Source: Acidimicrobiia bacterium (GTDB taxonomy: Bacteria > Actinomycetota > Acidimicrobiia > IMCC26256). From it: a stretch of DNA of 11,226 bases. Positions 1 to 7,250 of the stretch are shown here, piece after piece (position 1 is the first letter of the stretch; the number at the start of each line of letters is the position of its first letter). Both the position numbers and the translations under genes were made by a program. Under the pieces are notes generated by a model. That model was not told the origin of the DNA. It worked only from the letters and a program-made list of their open reading frames with translations, and did no database searches. Location: positions 1 to 11,226 of the forward strand of contig JALRDW010000006.1 in the NCBI GenBank assembly GCA_023262065.1. Reading direction: 5' to 3'.

Positions 1-1
1 C

Positions 2-148
2 GACTGCACCGCGGCGACCGAGGTCGCGTGGCTGGAGCCGTCGAGTCAGGTCGTGCCGTACCTGAACCGGCTCGCCGATCTCGTGTGGACGATGGCGCGC
101 TGGCAGGAGGGCGCGTACCGTCCGGCCCGCGCCGGCTCCGACGACTGA
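2..148 (+). CDS. PduO-type ATP:cob(I)alamin adenosyltransferase, C-terminal fragment
   Basis: Reading from base 2, an open frame runs in from the left edge and ends at TGA 146-148, giving 48 residues. The segment VPYLNRLADLVWTMARW matches the conserved C-terminal helix of PduO/MMAB-type corrinoid adenosyltransferases, usually YLNRLSDLLFVLAR followed by a short tail. These enzymes transfer the adenosyl group of ATP to cob(I)alamin to make adenosylcobalamin, in the cytoplasm. The ATP-binding N-terminal motifs lie outside the window, so activity cannot be judged. The fragment ends with a short acidic tail, as in the family. A candidate hairpin follows 14 bases after the stop. At the other end of the window lies an adenosylcobalamin-dependent mutase, the main consumer of this cofactor, which supports the call. 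The identification rests on one motif and is fairly but not fully secure. Confidence 0.72.
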   Translation, partial: DCTAATEVAWLEPSSQVVPYLNRLADLVWTMARWQEGAYRPARAGSDD

Positions 149-162
149 TCCGCCGTCCCACC

Positions 163-184
163 CGGGTCGGTGGCCGCCGACCCG
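163..184 (+). terminator. Hairpin after the adenosyltransferase fragment
   Basis: Bases 163-170 (CGGGTCGG) pair perfectly with 177-184 (CCGACCCG) around a 6-base loop. It lies 14 bases after the preceding stop. There is no T-run after it, which is common for terminators in high-GC actinobacteria. It ends exactly where the candidate pepA -10 hexamer begins, so it could equally be an operator. Confidence 0.4.
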
Positions 185-190
185 TAGACT
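185..190 (+). promoter_or_regulatory. Candidate -10 box for pepA
   Basis: TAGACT fits the actinobacterial TAnnnT -10 pattern and lies 40 bases before the GTG start. This leaves room for a leader carrying the Shine-Dalgarno AGGAG at 221-225. I see no recognisable -35 box at 16-18 bases upstream. Confidence 0.4.
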
Positions 191-230
191 CCGCGGCGCT
201 CGCCTCCGTCCCGTCCCGAGAGGAGACCCC

Positions 231-1736
231 GTGACCATCGCGTTCCGCGTCAGCGCTGCGGCCCCGGCCACGACCCGCACCGACCTGCTCGCCGTCCCGG
301 TGTTCGCCGGACGGGCGCTCGGCCCCGGGGCCGAGGTGGTGGACGACGCCCTCGGCGGCGCGCTCGGGGCCTTCCTCGCTGAGGCGGGGTTCGAGGGCAA
401 GGTCGGCGACGCCGTGCTCGTCCCGGCCGGCGAGGACCTCGCGGCGCGCTCGGTGCTCGTGCTCGGACTCGGTGAGCGCAGCGCCCTCACCCTCGAGACC
501 CTCCGTCGGGCCGGCGCGCTCCTCGCCCAGCGTGCGACCCGGGTCACGAATGCGGCGACCACGCTCCTCGACGCGATCCCCGACTCGATGGACCGCACCG
601 ACGCAGCCCAGGCGATCGCCGAGGGCGTGGTGCTCGGTGGCTACCAGTTCCTCGACTACACCTCGAAGCGCAAGGCCTCGAAGCTCGCCCGGGTCACCCT
701 GCTCGGCGGCGGTGGGGCCGGCGTGGGTCGGGCTGCGGGCCGCGGCGTGCTCATCGCCGAGGCGACCTGCTGGGCGCGTGACATCATCAACACCCCCTCG
801 AACGACAAGGCCCCCGAGGTGTTCGCGAAGGCGGCGCAGTCGTTCCTGCGCGGACGGGGCGTGCGGGTCCAGGTGCTCGGGCCGGAGGAGATCCGGCGGG
901 CCCGGATGGGCGGGGTGCTCGGGGTCGCCCAGGGTTCGGCCCGGCGGCCGCGCTTCGTGAAGGTCACTTACACGCCGACCGGCGCACGCGGCCCGGCCCT
1001 CGCGCTCGTGGGGAAGGGCGTCGTGTTCGACACCGGCGGGATCTCGATCAAGCCGGCGGCGGGCATGGAGACCATGAAGACCGACATGTCGGGTGCCGCC
1101 GCGGTCCTCGCCACGATGGCGGTGCTCAAGGACCTCGGGGTGAAGCAGCGGGTGGTGGCCTACGCCCCGTTGGTCGAGAACATGCCGAGCGGCACCGCGA
1201 TCCGGCCGGGCGACGTGCTCAAGCACCGCAATGGCGTCACGACCGAGGTGCTCAACACCGACGCGGAGGGACGCCTCATCCTCGCCGATGCGCTGGCTCT
1301 GGCCGTCGATGACGGCGCGGGCGCGATCGTCGACGTGGCGACGCTCACCGGCGCATGCATGGTGGCCCTCGGTGACCGCATCGCCGGCCTCATGGGGAAC
1401 GATGAGGGGTGGCGGGACACCGTGCGGGCGGCGGCCGACCGGGTCGGCGAATCGGTGTGGCCCCTGCCGCTCCCGGAGGAGTACCGACCGCTGCTCGAGT
1501 CCGAGGTCGCCGACCTCCGGAACATCAGCACCGGCGGGTACGGCGGCGCGTTGACCGCCGGCCTCTTCCTCGAGGCGTTCGTCGATGGGGTGCCCTGGGT
1601 GCACCTCGACATCGCGGGCCCGTCCCGGGCGGCGACCGGCTACGGCTACATGCCGAAGGGCGGCACGGGCTTCGCGACGCGCACCCTCATCGAACTGGCC
1701 CGGACCTACACCCCGCCGAGGCGCACGAAGGGCTGA
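231..1736 (+). CDS. pepA: Leucyl aminopeptidase, peptidase family M17
   Basis: Cytosolic metallo-exopeptidase that removes N-terminal residues, preferring leucine, from peptides; it usually works as a hexamer with two metal ions per active site. The 501-residue length is normal for the family. The N-terminal macro-like domain covers about residues 1-165 and the catalytic domain 170-495. The metal and catalytic residues are all present: K262 and D267 (in VGKGVVFDTGG), K274, D285, D344, E346 and R348 (in NTDAEGR). Each sits exactly 8 positions before its counterpart in E. coli PepA (K270, D275, K282, D293, D352, E354, R356). The GTG start at 231 is chosen because AGGAG lies 5 bases before it and the protein then begins just where family members do. 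The next gene on this strand starts 78 bases later with its own likely promoter, so pepA is probably monocistronic. No signal peptide. The call is secure; in vivo substrate is not. Confidence 0.96.
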   Translation: MTIAFRVSAAAPATTRTDLLAVPVFAGRALGPGAEVVDDALGGALGAFLAEAGFEGKVGDAVLVPAGEDLAARSVLVLGLGERSALTLETLRRAGALLAQRATRVTNAATTLLDAIPDSMDRTDAAQAIAEGVVLGGYQFLDYTSKRKASKLARVTLLGGGGAGVGRAAGRGVLIAEATCWARDIINTPSNDKAPEVFAKAAQSFLRGRGVRVQVLGPEEIRRARMGGVLGVAQGSARRPRFVKVTYTPTGARGPALALVGKGVVFDTGGISIKPAAGMETMKTDMSGAAAVLATMAVLKDLGVKQRVVAYAPLVENMPSGTAIRPGDVLKHRNGVTTEVLNTDAEGRLILADALALAVDDGAGAIVDVATLTGACMVALGDRIAGLMGNDEGWRDTVRAAADRVGESVWPLPLPEEYRPLLESEVADLRNISTGGYGGALTAGLFLEAFVDGVPWVHLDIAGPSRAATGYGYMPKGGTGFATRTLIELARTYTPPRRTKG

Positions 1737-1760
1737 GCGCGCCACGACCTCCCGCCGCGT

Positions 1761-1774
1761 CCGACCGCGGTCGG
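1761..1774. promoter_or_regulatory. 14-base perfect palindrome upstream of the cupredoxin gene
   Basis: CCGACCGCGGTCGG is a perfect palindrome one base before the candidate -10 hexamer, in the -35/-10 spacer where repressors commonly bind. With no loop it is a poor terminator but a plausible dimeric operator. A palindrome of this size is also expected by chance once or more in an 11 kb window this GC-rich, so the position is the main argument. Confidence 0.3.
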
Positions 1775-1775
1775 C

Positions 1776-1781
1776 TAGAAC
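1776..1781 (+). promoter_or_regulatory. Candidate -10 box for the cupredoxin/beta-helix gene
   Basis: TAGAAC lies 33 bases before the ATG. It matches TAG at the 5' end but not the final T of TAnnnT, so it is weaker than the other candidates here. The gene has a separate Shine-Dalgarno (GAGGGGGA, 1804-1811), consistent with a leadered transcript. Confidence 0.3.
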
Positions 1782-1814
1782 ATCGCCGACGTCCGGACGA
1801 CGCGAGGGGGACCG

Positions 1815-3512
1815 ATGGTTGGTCACGGGAGTCTGCGCCGCATCGCGGCGGTGGTGGCGGCGGGTGCCGTCGGGTTCGCCGGGATGACGGCGATCGCGGC
1901 GCCGATCGGGGCCGCGGCCGCCGCGGATCGCCCCGCCGTGGCCAACGCGGCCCCGCGCCCGGGGGCGGCGTACAACGAGCTGACCGTCACGATGGTCGAC
2001 AACGTGAACGCGCCCCGCACCGCGACGATCAACCCCGGGACCACGATCCACTGGGCGAACGAGGGACGCAACGAGCACAACGTCAAGCCGAACAAGGCCG
2101 GTGCCGGGTTCGGTGACGACCTCATCGGGGTGGGCGAGGAGTACCAGCACACGTTCGAGACCCCCGGCGTGTTCGGCTACTACTGCTCGTTCCACGGCAC
2201 TCCGGGCAAGGGCATGTACGGCACCGTGATCGTGCGCAACGCGGACGGCAGCCTGCCCGCGGGGGCCGAGAAGGTGGACAAGGGCCGTTCCGGGCCGGCG
2301 GCTCGTGGCAAGCCCATCACGATCCGGGTACCCGCCGACGTCAAGACGATCCAGGGTGCGGTCGACCGGGCGAAGCCGGGTGACCTGGTGCTCGTCTCCC
2401 CGGGCGTGTACCACGAGGCCGTGGTCATCACGACCGACCGGATCGTGCTGCGCGGGCTCGACCGCAACAAGGTCATCCTCGACGGTCGCTACCAGCTCGA
2501 GAACGGGGTCAAGGTGATCGATGCCGATGGGGTCGCGGTCGAGAACATGACCGCGCGCAAGTACGAGCGCAACGGCTTCTTCTGGACGGGGGCCAAGGGG
2601 TACCGGGGCTCGTACCTCACCTCGACCCGCACCGGCGACTACGGCATCTACGCGTTCGACTCGGTGGACGGCTGGTTCGACCACGACTACGGCGCGGGAT
2701 CGCCGGACGCGGGCTTCTACATCGGCCAGTGCTATCCGTGCAACGCGATGATCACGCACTCCATCTCCGAGTACAACGGGCTCGGCTACTCGGGGACGAA
2801 CGCAGGTGGTGATCTCGTCATCACGAACTCCCTGTGGCGGTTCAACCGGGCGGGGATCGTTCCGAACAGTGGGGACGGCGAGGCGAACCCACCCGAGCGC
2901 GAGACCACGGTGATCGGCAACGTGGTCTACGACAACAACAACGGACAGACCCCGGCGATCGACGCGGCGAAGCTCGCGCAGGGCAACGGCATCCTGGTCG
3001 CCGGCGGCGAGGACAACCTCATCACGAAGAACCTCGTGTTCGACCACGACATCGGTGGCATCGTGACCGTCCTGAACCCCGAGAAGAACGTGTGGTTCCC
3101 GAACAACAACACCACGATCGACAACACCGTGCGGGACTCGGGGGAGGCGGATCTCGCGACCTTCGGCGGCGAGGGCAACTGCTTCGCCGACAACCGGTTC
3201 GCGACGAGCAAGCCGTCGAACATCGAACAGACGAACCCGTGCCCGTCCGGCACGAAGGGCATCGAGCCGACGGACCAGCTCGACCTGCAGAAGTACATCG
3301 ACGCCACGAAGCCGCCCACGGTCGACTACAAGATCGCCAAGACGCCGAAGCCGCCGAAGCTGGCGAGCATGCCGAACGCCGCGTCCGCGAAGGCCGCCCC
3401 GGCGGTGGGCATCGCGAAGCGCGTCAAGCGGTGGATCGCCCAGGAGCAGGCGAAGGTCCGTACCCCCAGGACGCCGAAGGACCTGAGGACCACCCGCGTG
3501 CCGGTGCCCTAG
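1815..3512 (+). CDS. Secreted cupredoxin / right-handed beta-helix fusion protein
   Basis: A 565-residue exported protein. Residues 1-37 form a signal peptide (RR, hydrophobic stretch about 11-29, Ala-rich cleavage zone). Residues about 52-141 are a plastocyanin-like cupredoxin with a full type 1 copper set: H88 in NEHNV, C124 and H127 in CSFH, and probably M134. Residues about 168-460 look like a NosD/CASH-type parallel beta-helix, starting with an ITIRVPADVKTIQGAV-like motif and holding many short repeats rich in Asn, Gly and hydrophobics. C306 and C309 form a CYPC pair; C456 and C476 may form a disulfide. The last ~60 residues are Lys/Pro-rich and basic, with no LPXTG anchor. Cupredoxins carry electrons or bind copper, and beta-helices bind or cleave polysaccharides; how the two cooperate is unknown and I do not assign a reaction. 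Start chosen from the Shine-Dalgarno and signal peptide. It is transcribed alone and ends in a strong hairpin. Confidence 0.88.
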   Translation: MVGHGSLRRIAAVVAAGAVGFAGMTAIAAPIGAAAAADRPAVANAAPRPGAAYNELTVTMVDNVNAPRTATINPGTTIHWANEGRNEHNVKPNKAGAGFGDDLIGVGEEYQHTFETPGVFGYYCSFHGTPGKGMYGTVIVRNADGSLPAGAEKVDKGRSGPAARGKPITIRVPADVKTIQGAVDRAKPGDLVLVSPGVYHEAVVITTDRIVLRGLDRNKVILDGRYQLENGVKVIDADGVAVENMTARKYERNGFFWTGAKGYRGSYLTSTRTGDYGIYAFDSVDGWFDHDYGAGSPDAGFYIGQCYPCNAMITHSISEYNGLGYSGTNAGGDLVITNSLWRFNRAGIVPNSGDGEANPPERETTVIGNVVYDNNNGQTPAIDAAKLAQGNGILVAGGEDNLITKNLVFDHDIGGIVTVLNPEKNVWFPNNNTTIDNTVRDSGEADLATFGGEGNCFADNRFATSKPSNIEQTNPCPSGTKGIEPTDQLDLQKYIDATKPPTVDYKIAKTPKPPKLASMPNAASAKAAPAVGIAKRVKRWIAQEQAKVRTPRTPKDLRTTRVPVP

Positions 3513-3533
3513 TGCCCTCGTCCCCGGGAACGC

Positions 3534-3563
3534 ACGAGGCCCCGGCGTCCGCCGGGGCCTCGT
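3534..3563. terminator. Bidirectional hairpin terminator between convergent genes
   Basis: A 13-base-pair perfect stem (ACGAGGCCCCGGC at 3534-3546 with 3551-3563) closes a 4-base GTCC loop. It lies 21 bases after the stop of the beta-helix gene and 37 bases after the stop of the convergent rhodanese-MoeB gene, so it can serve both. There is no T-run on either side, as is usual in high-GC actinobacteria. Confidence 0.82.
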
Positions 3564-3600
3564 CGCGTGATCCGGCGGGTCGCCGGACGCCGGGCGCCGA

Positions 3601-4785
3601 TCAGTGGGACAGCGTCGAGCCGTCGGCCAGCACGGCGTGCGGGAGGCAGTGCTGGTCGTACTCGGCGATGACGATCTCGCCCGCGTCCTCGCCGCAGGCG
3701 GGGCAGCGCGGATCGCGACGCACCTTGAAGGTGCGGAACGACTGCTCGAGCGCGTCGTAGGCGAGGAGGCGACCGCGCAGCGGGTCACCGAGGCCGAGGA
3801 GGATCTTGATGGTCTCGAGGGCCTGGATCGACCCGACGATGCCGGGAAGCACGCCGAGCACGCCGGCCTCGGCGCAGGATGGCGCGAGCTCCGGCGGCGG
3901 CGGCTCGGGCAGGAGGCAGCGGTAGCAGGGCCCGTTGTACGGGTCGAACACCGTGACCTGCCCCTCGAACCGGAAGATCGAGCCATGCACGACCGGGACG
4001 TGCTTGAGCAGCGATGCGTCGTTGAGCAGGTACCGGGTGGGGAAGTTGTCGGTGCCGTCGACCACGACGTCGTAGCCATCGATGATGTCGAGCACGTTGT
4101 CGGCCCCGAAGCGGACGTCGTAGCCCACGACGTTCACGTCCGGATTGAGTGCGGTGAGCGTCTTCTTGGCCGAGTCGACCTTGCGCTCGCCGACCCGGTC
4201 GATGTTGTGGAGGATCTGCCGCTGGAGGTTGGACTGGTCGACGACGTCCATGTCGACCACGCCGAGGGTACCGACGCCTGCGGCGGCGAGGTACAGCGCG
4301 GCGGGGGACCCGAGGCCGCCCGCGCCGAGCAGCAGCACCTTCGACTCGAGGAGCTTCTGCTGACCCTCCTCGCCGACCTCCGGGAGCAGCAGGTGCCGCT
4401 TGTAGCGGTCGCGCTGCTCGGTGGAGAGCACGGCGGGGGTGATCCAGGTGCGGCCCTCGTTCTTCCACTGGCCGTACCCGCCGGCCATGGACACGACGTT
4501 GGTGTACCCCATCTCGACGAGCGTCCTCACCGCGAAGGCCGAGCGCACGCCGCCAGCGCAGTAGACGACGAGTTCGGCGTCGCGATCGGTGACCCGACTC
4601 TCGACCTGGCTCTCGAGGAACCCGCGGGCGATGTGGACGGCGCCCGGGATCGTGCCTGCGTCGTACTCGTCCTGCTCACGGACGTCGAGGACGGTGACCG
4701 ACCCGAGGCGCGCCTCGGCCTCCTCGGGGCTGATCTCGGTGATCTCGCTCTTCGTGCGGGCGAGGAGCTCGCGGAAGCTCGCCAT
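3601..4785 (-). CDS. Rhodanese-ThiF/MoeB fusion, sulfur-carrier adenylyltransferase/sulfurtransferase
   Basis: A 394-residue cytosolic enzyme expected to adenylate the C-terminal Gly-Gly of a ubiquitin-like sulfur carrier (MoaD, ThiS or CysO) and load sulfur on it for molybdopterin, thiamine or cysteine synthesis. Residues about 14-115 are a rhodanese domain with active-site C76 in CAGGVRS. Residues about 122-375 are a ThiF/MoeB E1-like domain: nucleotide loop GAGGLG 154-159, D246 in TDN matching the catalytic Asp of MoeB, zinc cysteines C287/C290 (CYRC) and C361/C364 (CPAC), and a possible acceptor C304. The rhodanese comes first, the reverse of mycobacterial MoeZ, where it is C-terminal. 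ATG chosen because GAGGGG lies 7 bases upstream and a -35/-10 pair stands further up. No carrier-protein gene lies in the window, so the partner is unknown. It resembles MoeZ in function, but I leave out the symbol because of the swapped order. Confidence 0.93.
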   Translation of the reverse strand: MASFRELLARTKSEITEISPEEAEARLGSVTVLDVREQDEYDAGTIPGAVHIARGFLESQVESRVTDRDAELVVYCAGGVRSAFAVRTLVEMGYTNVVSMAGGYGQWKNEGRTWITPAVLSTEQRDRYKRHLLLPEVGEEGQQKLLESKVLLLGAGGLGSPAALYLAAAGVGTLGVVDMDVVDQSNLQRQILHNIDRVGERKVDSAKKTLTALNPDVNVVGYDVRFGADNVLDIIDGYDVVVDGTDNFPTRYLLNDASLLKHVPVVHGSIFRFEGQVTVFDPYNGPCYRCLLPEPPPPELAPSCAEAGVLGVLPGIVGSIQALETIKILLGLGDPLRGRLLAYDALEQSFRTFKVRRDPRCPACGEDAGEIVIAEYDQHCLPHAVLADGSTLSH

Positions 4786-4826
4786 GGTGGGACCCCTCGG
4801 GGACGGGACGGGTGGCAGGGACGTAA

Positions 4827-4855
4827 ATCCTACTCAAGGGGTCAGGTATTCCCAA
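4827..4855 (-). promoter_or_regulatory. Sigma-70-type promoter of the rhodanese-MoeB gene
   Basis: Read on the minus strand, TTGGGA (4855-4850), a 17-base spacer, then TAGGAT (4832-4827), followed 41 bases later by the ATG. It is the only promoter in the window with a recognisable -35 box at ideal spacing. Confidence 0.6.
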
Positions 4856-4891
4856 CCCCGGTCCCGTCGCACCGGTCCGGTCGCCCGACCA

Positions 4892-4909
4892 GGGGGTCCC
4901 GGGACCCCC
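4892..4909 (-). terminator. Terminator hairpin after the alpha/beta hydrolase
   Basis: GGGGGTCCCGGGACCCCC is an 18-base perfect palindrome that can fold as a 7-pair GC stem with a CCGG loop. It starts 4 bases past the hydrolase stop codon on the minus strand. No T-run follows. It would isolate the hydrolase transcript from the downstream rhodanese-MoeB gene. Confidence 0.65.
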
Positions 4910-4913
4910 GGGA

Positions 4914-5819
4914 TCAGCGCCGATGCGGGTCCGAGTGGTCCCAGTCCGCCAGGAGGGTCCGGATCGCGGTGAGGAGGATGAGCGGCTGGTCGAGCATGGC
5001 GTGGTGGCCGGCCTCCGGCAGTTCGACGACCGGGGCCACCCGCCCGAGCCGCTCGTACATGGCCTCGCCGATCTCGCGGGTCACGATGCCGCGCTCGGAG
5101 CGAAGCAGCGCGAACCGGCAGGTGAGCTGGGTGAGGTACGGGAGTGCGACGGCGCGGACCCCGCCGGTGAACTGGGCGAAGATCGTGCGGTCGAACTTCC
5201 ACCGGAACCCGTCGTCCACCGGCCGGAGGGACCGGCGGGCGACATGGTCCATGACGTAGGGCAGGTAGTGGTCCTGGGGCGGCACGGTCCGGAAGCGCGC
5301 GAGCGCCTCGGCCTCGGTCGCGTAGGTCCGCTCGCGTCCGAACGCGTCGCGCACGTGGTACTCGCCGATCTCCGGATCGGGTTCGGTCACCGGTGAGTCG
5401 CAGATGATGACGCCGGTGAGCCGGTCGGGGTGGAGCGCCGCGGTGGCGATCGTCACGAACCCGCCCATGGAGTGGCCGACGACGACCGGCCGCCCGACGA
5501 TGCCGCCGGCCTCCGCGACCGCGATCACCTCGTCGGTCCAGTCCTCGAAGCGGTAGGCGTCGCGGTGCTCGCTGTCGCCGTGGCCCGAGAGGTCGACCGC
5601 GAGGACCCGGAAGTCCGCGGCGAAGTGTGCGGCGACGTGGGTCCACCAGTGCGCGTTCGCGCCGCCGCCGTGCACGAACACGAGGCCGCGCCCTCCCGGT
5701 GCCCCCCAGGCGAGGTAGTGCACGCGGCGTCCGTCGACCTCGACCTGCTCGTCGGTGAACGGCACCGCGAGCGCGCGTCGGAACCACTCGGGGGCGCCGT
5801 CGGCCGGCTCGATCACCAT
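4914..5819 (-). CDS. Alpha/beta-fold hydrolase
   Basis: A 301-residue soluble hydrolase with no signal peptide. The N-terminal strand region leads to the oxyanion motif HGGGAN (50-55). The nucleophile elbow is GHSMGG with S117, and the catalytic His is probably H272 in AGHHAMLDQP. The acid is less clear: E242 in LLRSERGIV sits where the family's acid after strand 7 usually lies, and D141 after strand 6 is an alternative. The lid region is about residues 140-225. Family members include esterases, lactonases, C-C bond hydrolases and dehalogenases; nothing here fixes the substrate. The ATG at 5819 has no Shine-Dalgarno, but TAGGCT lies 6 bases before it, suggesting a leaderless start. The acyltransferase upstream ends only 9 bases away, so read-through from that gene is also possible. 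A hairpin follows the stop. Confidence 0.9.
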   Translation of the reverse strand: MVIEPADGAPEWFRRALAVPFTDEQVEVDGRRVHYLAWGAPGGRGLVFVHGGGANAHWWTHVAAHFAADFRVLAVDLSGHGDSEHRDAYRFEDWTDEVIAVAEAGGIVGRPVVVGHSMGGFVTIATAALHPDRLTGVIICDSPVTEPDPEIGEYHVRDAFGRERTYATEAEALARFRTVPPQDHYLPYVMDHVARRSLRPVDDGFRWKFDRTIFAQFTGGVRAVALPYLTQLTCRFALLRSERGIVTREIGEAMYERLGRVAPVVELPEAGHHAMLDQPLILLTAIRTLLADWDHSDPHRR

Positions 5820-5825
5820 GCGGCG

Positions 5826-5831
5826 AGCCTA
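5826..5831 (-). promoter_or_regulatory. Candidate leaderless -10 box for the hydrolase
   Basis: TAGGCT on the minus strand (within CGGTAGGCT) ends 6 bases before the ATG. Its first three bases are also the stop codon of the acyltransferase. The 10 bases CCATCGGTAG are identical to those at 7230-7239 before the rhamnosidase. Confidence 0.45.
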
Positions 5832-7190
5832 CCGATGGGTGGGGATCGGTCGTTCCGCCGGCGCAGCGCCACCGACGCGCGCGAGCAGCACGCCGGAGAG
5901 CAGCACGCCGAGTGCGATCGCCGGGGTCCACGGGATGCCGACGTACTCGCGCACGCGGTTCGGGAATCCCTGCATCCCGGTGAGCGAGATGACGAGGAAC
6001 CCGATCGCGAGCACCGGCACCGAGACGACGGCGACCGCGTCGCGCCACCCGCCGTCGCCCGTGGTCGGTCGCTCGAGCCAGGGGATCGGCCGGTGCTCGA
6101 GCGGGGCGGCGAGGAGCACGACGACCACGGTGAGACCGAGGAACACCGCGACGTGGACCGCGGTCGCCGGCCAGAACCAGGGGTCCTGCGGTGCGGGGCG
6201 GTCGAGGCCGAGGACGTGCTCGAGGACCGTCAGCAGGATGAGCGCGGTGAGGTGCCACAGGTAGACCGTCATCGCGAGTCCGCCCATGAGGCAGGTGGCG
6301 ACCCACGCCCGGGGTCGATGGCACCACCGGTCGAGGCGCGGCCACGCCCACCCGATGAGCGCGACCAGCCACACCGAGTGGAGCGCGAGCACGAGCGTGG
6401 GCGGCGCCATGTTCGAGATCGGTTCCCCGGGCATGCCGACGAGCGAGAGCGGGTACGGACCGATGCGTACGACGAGCGCGTTCGCGACGAGGGCGGCCAG
6501 CGCGACGAGGAGGAGGCGGGGCGAACCGGCCCGCGCCCGGACGATCGGCCCGAGGGTGGCGGCGAGCACCCAGACGAGGAGGAAGTTGAGGACGCCGATC
6601 CCCCCGGTCACGTGGAACCGCCCGAGGTCGACGACCGTGATGACCGCGAGCAGCCCCAACACTGCGACCCAGCCGCGCGCGGCCATGCGGCCGATCGGTC
6701 CGGTGAGCGCGACCACGAGCACGTACACGCCGAGGAACCAGAGCAACTGGGTCGACAGTCGCGCGAGCGGGCCCGCGGCGCGGGGCAGGGCCGCCTCGAG
6801 ACCGAGCGCGATGGGGATCCAGATCGCGAGGTAGTAGAGCGCCGGGCGGGCGAGGCGGCGGATACGACCCCAGTACCAGACCCGCCACGGGCTCCCGGCG
6901 GTCTGGCTCGCGGCGTACGAGCCCGCGTTCGCGATCTGGCCCGCGGCGAAGAAGAGGGGCATGACCTGCAGGAGCCAGGTGAGGATCTTGAGCGCGGGCA
7001 GTTCGGCGAGCAGGTTGCCGAGTCGCGGGCGTCCGTCGTTCCAGGTCACGGAGGCCATGAGCACGTGGCCGAGCACGACGACGAGCAGCGAACCGGCGCG
7101 CAGGGCGTCCACGACGCGGTCGCGGGTCGGTGGGGTGGCCTCCGCCGCGGCCCGGGCGAGGGCGAGGGGTCCGACCCGGCCTTCGGTCAT
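5829..7190 (-). CDS. Membrane acyltransferase, AT3 (acyltransferase 3) family
   Basis: A 453-residue integral membrane protein with roughly 11-12 predicted membrane segments (about 33-50, 68-87, 115-133, 148-165, 173-190, 200-215, 226-243, 264-283, 300-325, 340-362, 385-405, 421-440). The first helix has the AT3 signature R-x10-H (R31, H42; the same spacing as R14/H25 of OafA), and RIRRLARPA at 109-117 matches the family's basic loop motif. AT3 proteins move acetyl or other acyl groups from the cytoplasm onto sugars, lipopolysaccharide, antibiotics or peptidoglycan. No SGNH domain is fused. The frame stays open far upstream, but that part is antisense to the rhamnosidase; the ATG at 7190 is chosen because the membrane domain begins just after it and TAACGT lies 7 bases before it. 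The hydrolase follows after 9 bases. The divergent rhamnosidase hints at a glycan substrate, which is inference. Confidence 0.88.
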   Translation of the reverse strand: MTEGRVGPLALARAAAEATPPTRDRVVDALRAGSLLVVVLGHVLMASVTWNDGRPRLGNLLAELPALKILTWLLQVMPLFFAAGQIANAGSYAASQTAGSPWRVWYWGRIRRLARPALYYLAIWIPIALGLEAALPRAAGPLARLSTQLLWFLGVYVLVVALTGPIGRMAARGWVAVLGLLAVITVVDLGRFHVTGGIGVLNFLLVWVLAATLGPIVRARAGSPRLLLVALAALVANALVVRIGPYPLSLVGMPGEPISNMAPPTLVLALHSVWLVALIGWAWPRLDRWCHRPRAWVATCLMGGLAMTVYLWHLTALILLTVLEHVLGLDRPAPQDPWFWPATAVHVAVFLGLTVVVVLLAAPLEHRPIPWLERPTTGDGGWRDAVAVVSVPVLAIGFLVISLTGMQGFPNRVREYVGIPWTPAIALGVLLSGVLLARVGGAAPAERPIPTHR

Positions 7191-7197
7191 GGCCGCG

Positions 7198-7203
7198 ACG
7201 TTA
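7198..7203 (-). promoter_or_regulatory. Candidate leaderless -10 box for the acyltransferase
   Basis: TAACGT on the minus strand ends 7 bases before the ATG at 7190, with no Shine-Dalgarno between. It fits TAnnnT but lacks the CGG extension seen at four other starts. Confidence 0.38.
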
Positions 7204-7236
7204 GGCGTCCCGTGGGTCCGGCGGGGTCGCCATCGG

Positions 7237-7242
7237 TAGCCT
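7237..7242 (+). promoter_or_regulatory. Candidate leaderless -10 box for the rhamnosidase
   Basis: TAGCCT (within CGGTAGCCT) ends 8 bases before the GTG at 7251, and no Shine-Dalgarno is present. Together with the minus-strand box at 7203-7198 it makes a compact divergent promoter within a 60-base gap. Confidence 0.48.
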
Positions 7243-7250
7243 CCCGACCC

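Noticed and set aside
28..234. A 68-codon open frame between the adenosyltransferase fragment and pepA
   Set aside because: It overlaps the adenosyltransferase in another frame, is Arg/Pro-rich and lacks a ribosome binding site.
2730..2745. Possible heme-binding CXXCH site in the beta-helix protein
   Set aside because: The motif is C-Y-P-C-N; the required His is absent, so covalent heme attachment is not supported.
3604..5259. A 551-codon open frame on the plus strand
   Set aside because: It is antisense to the rhodanese-MoeB gene and the hydrolase, both with complete active sites; its product has no family motif.
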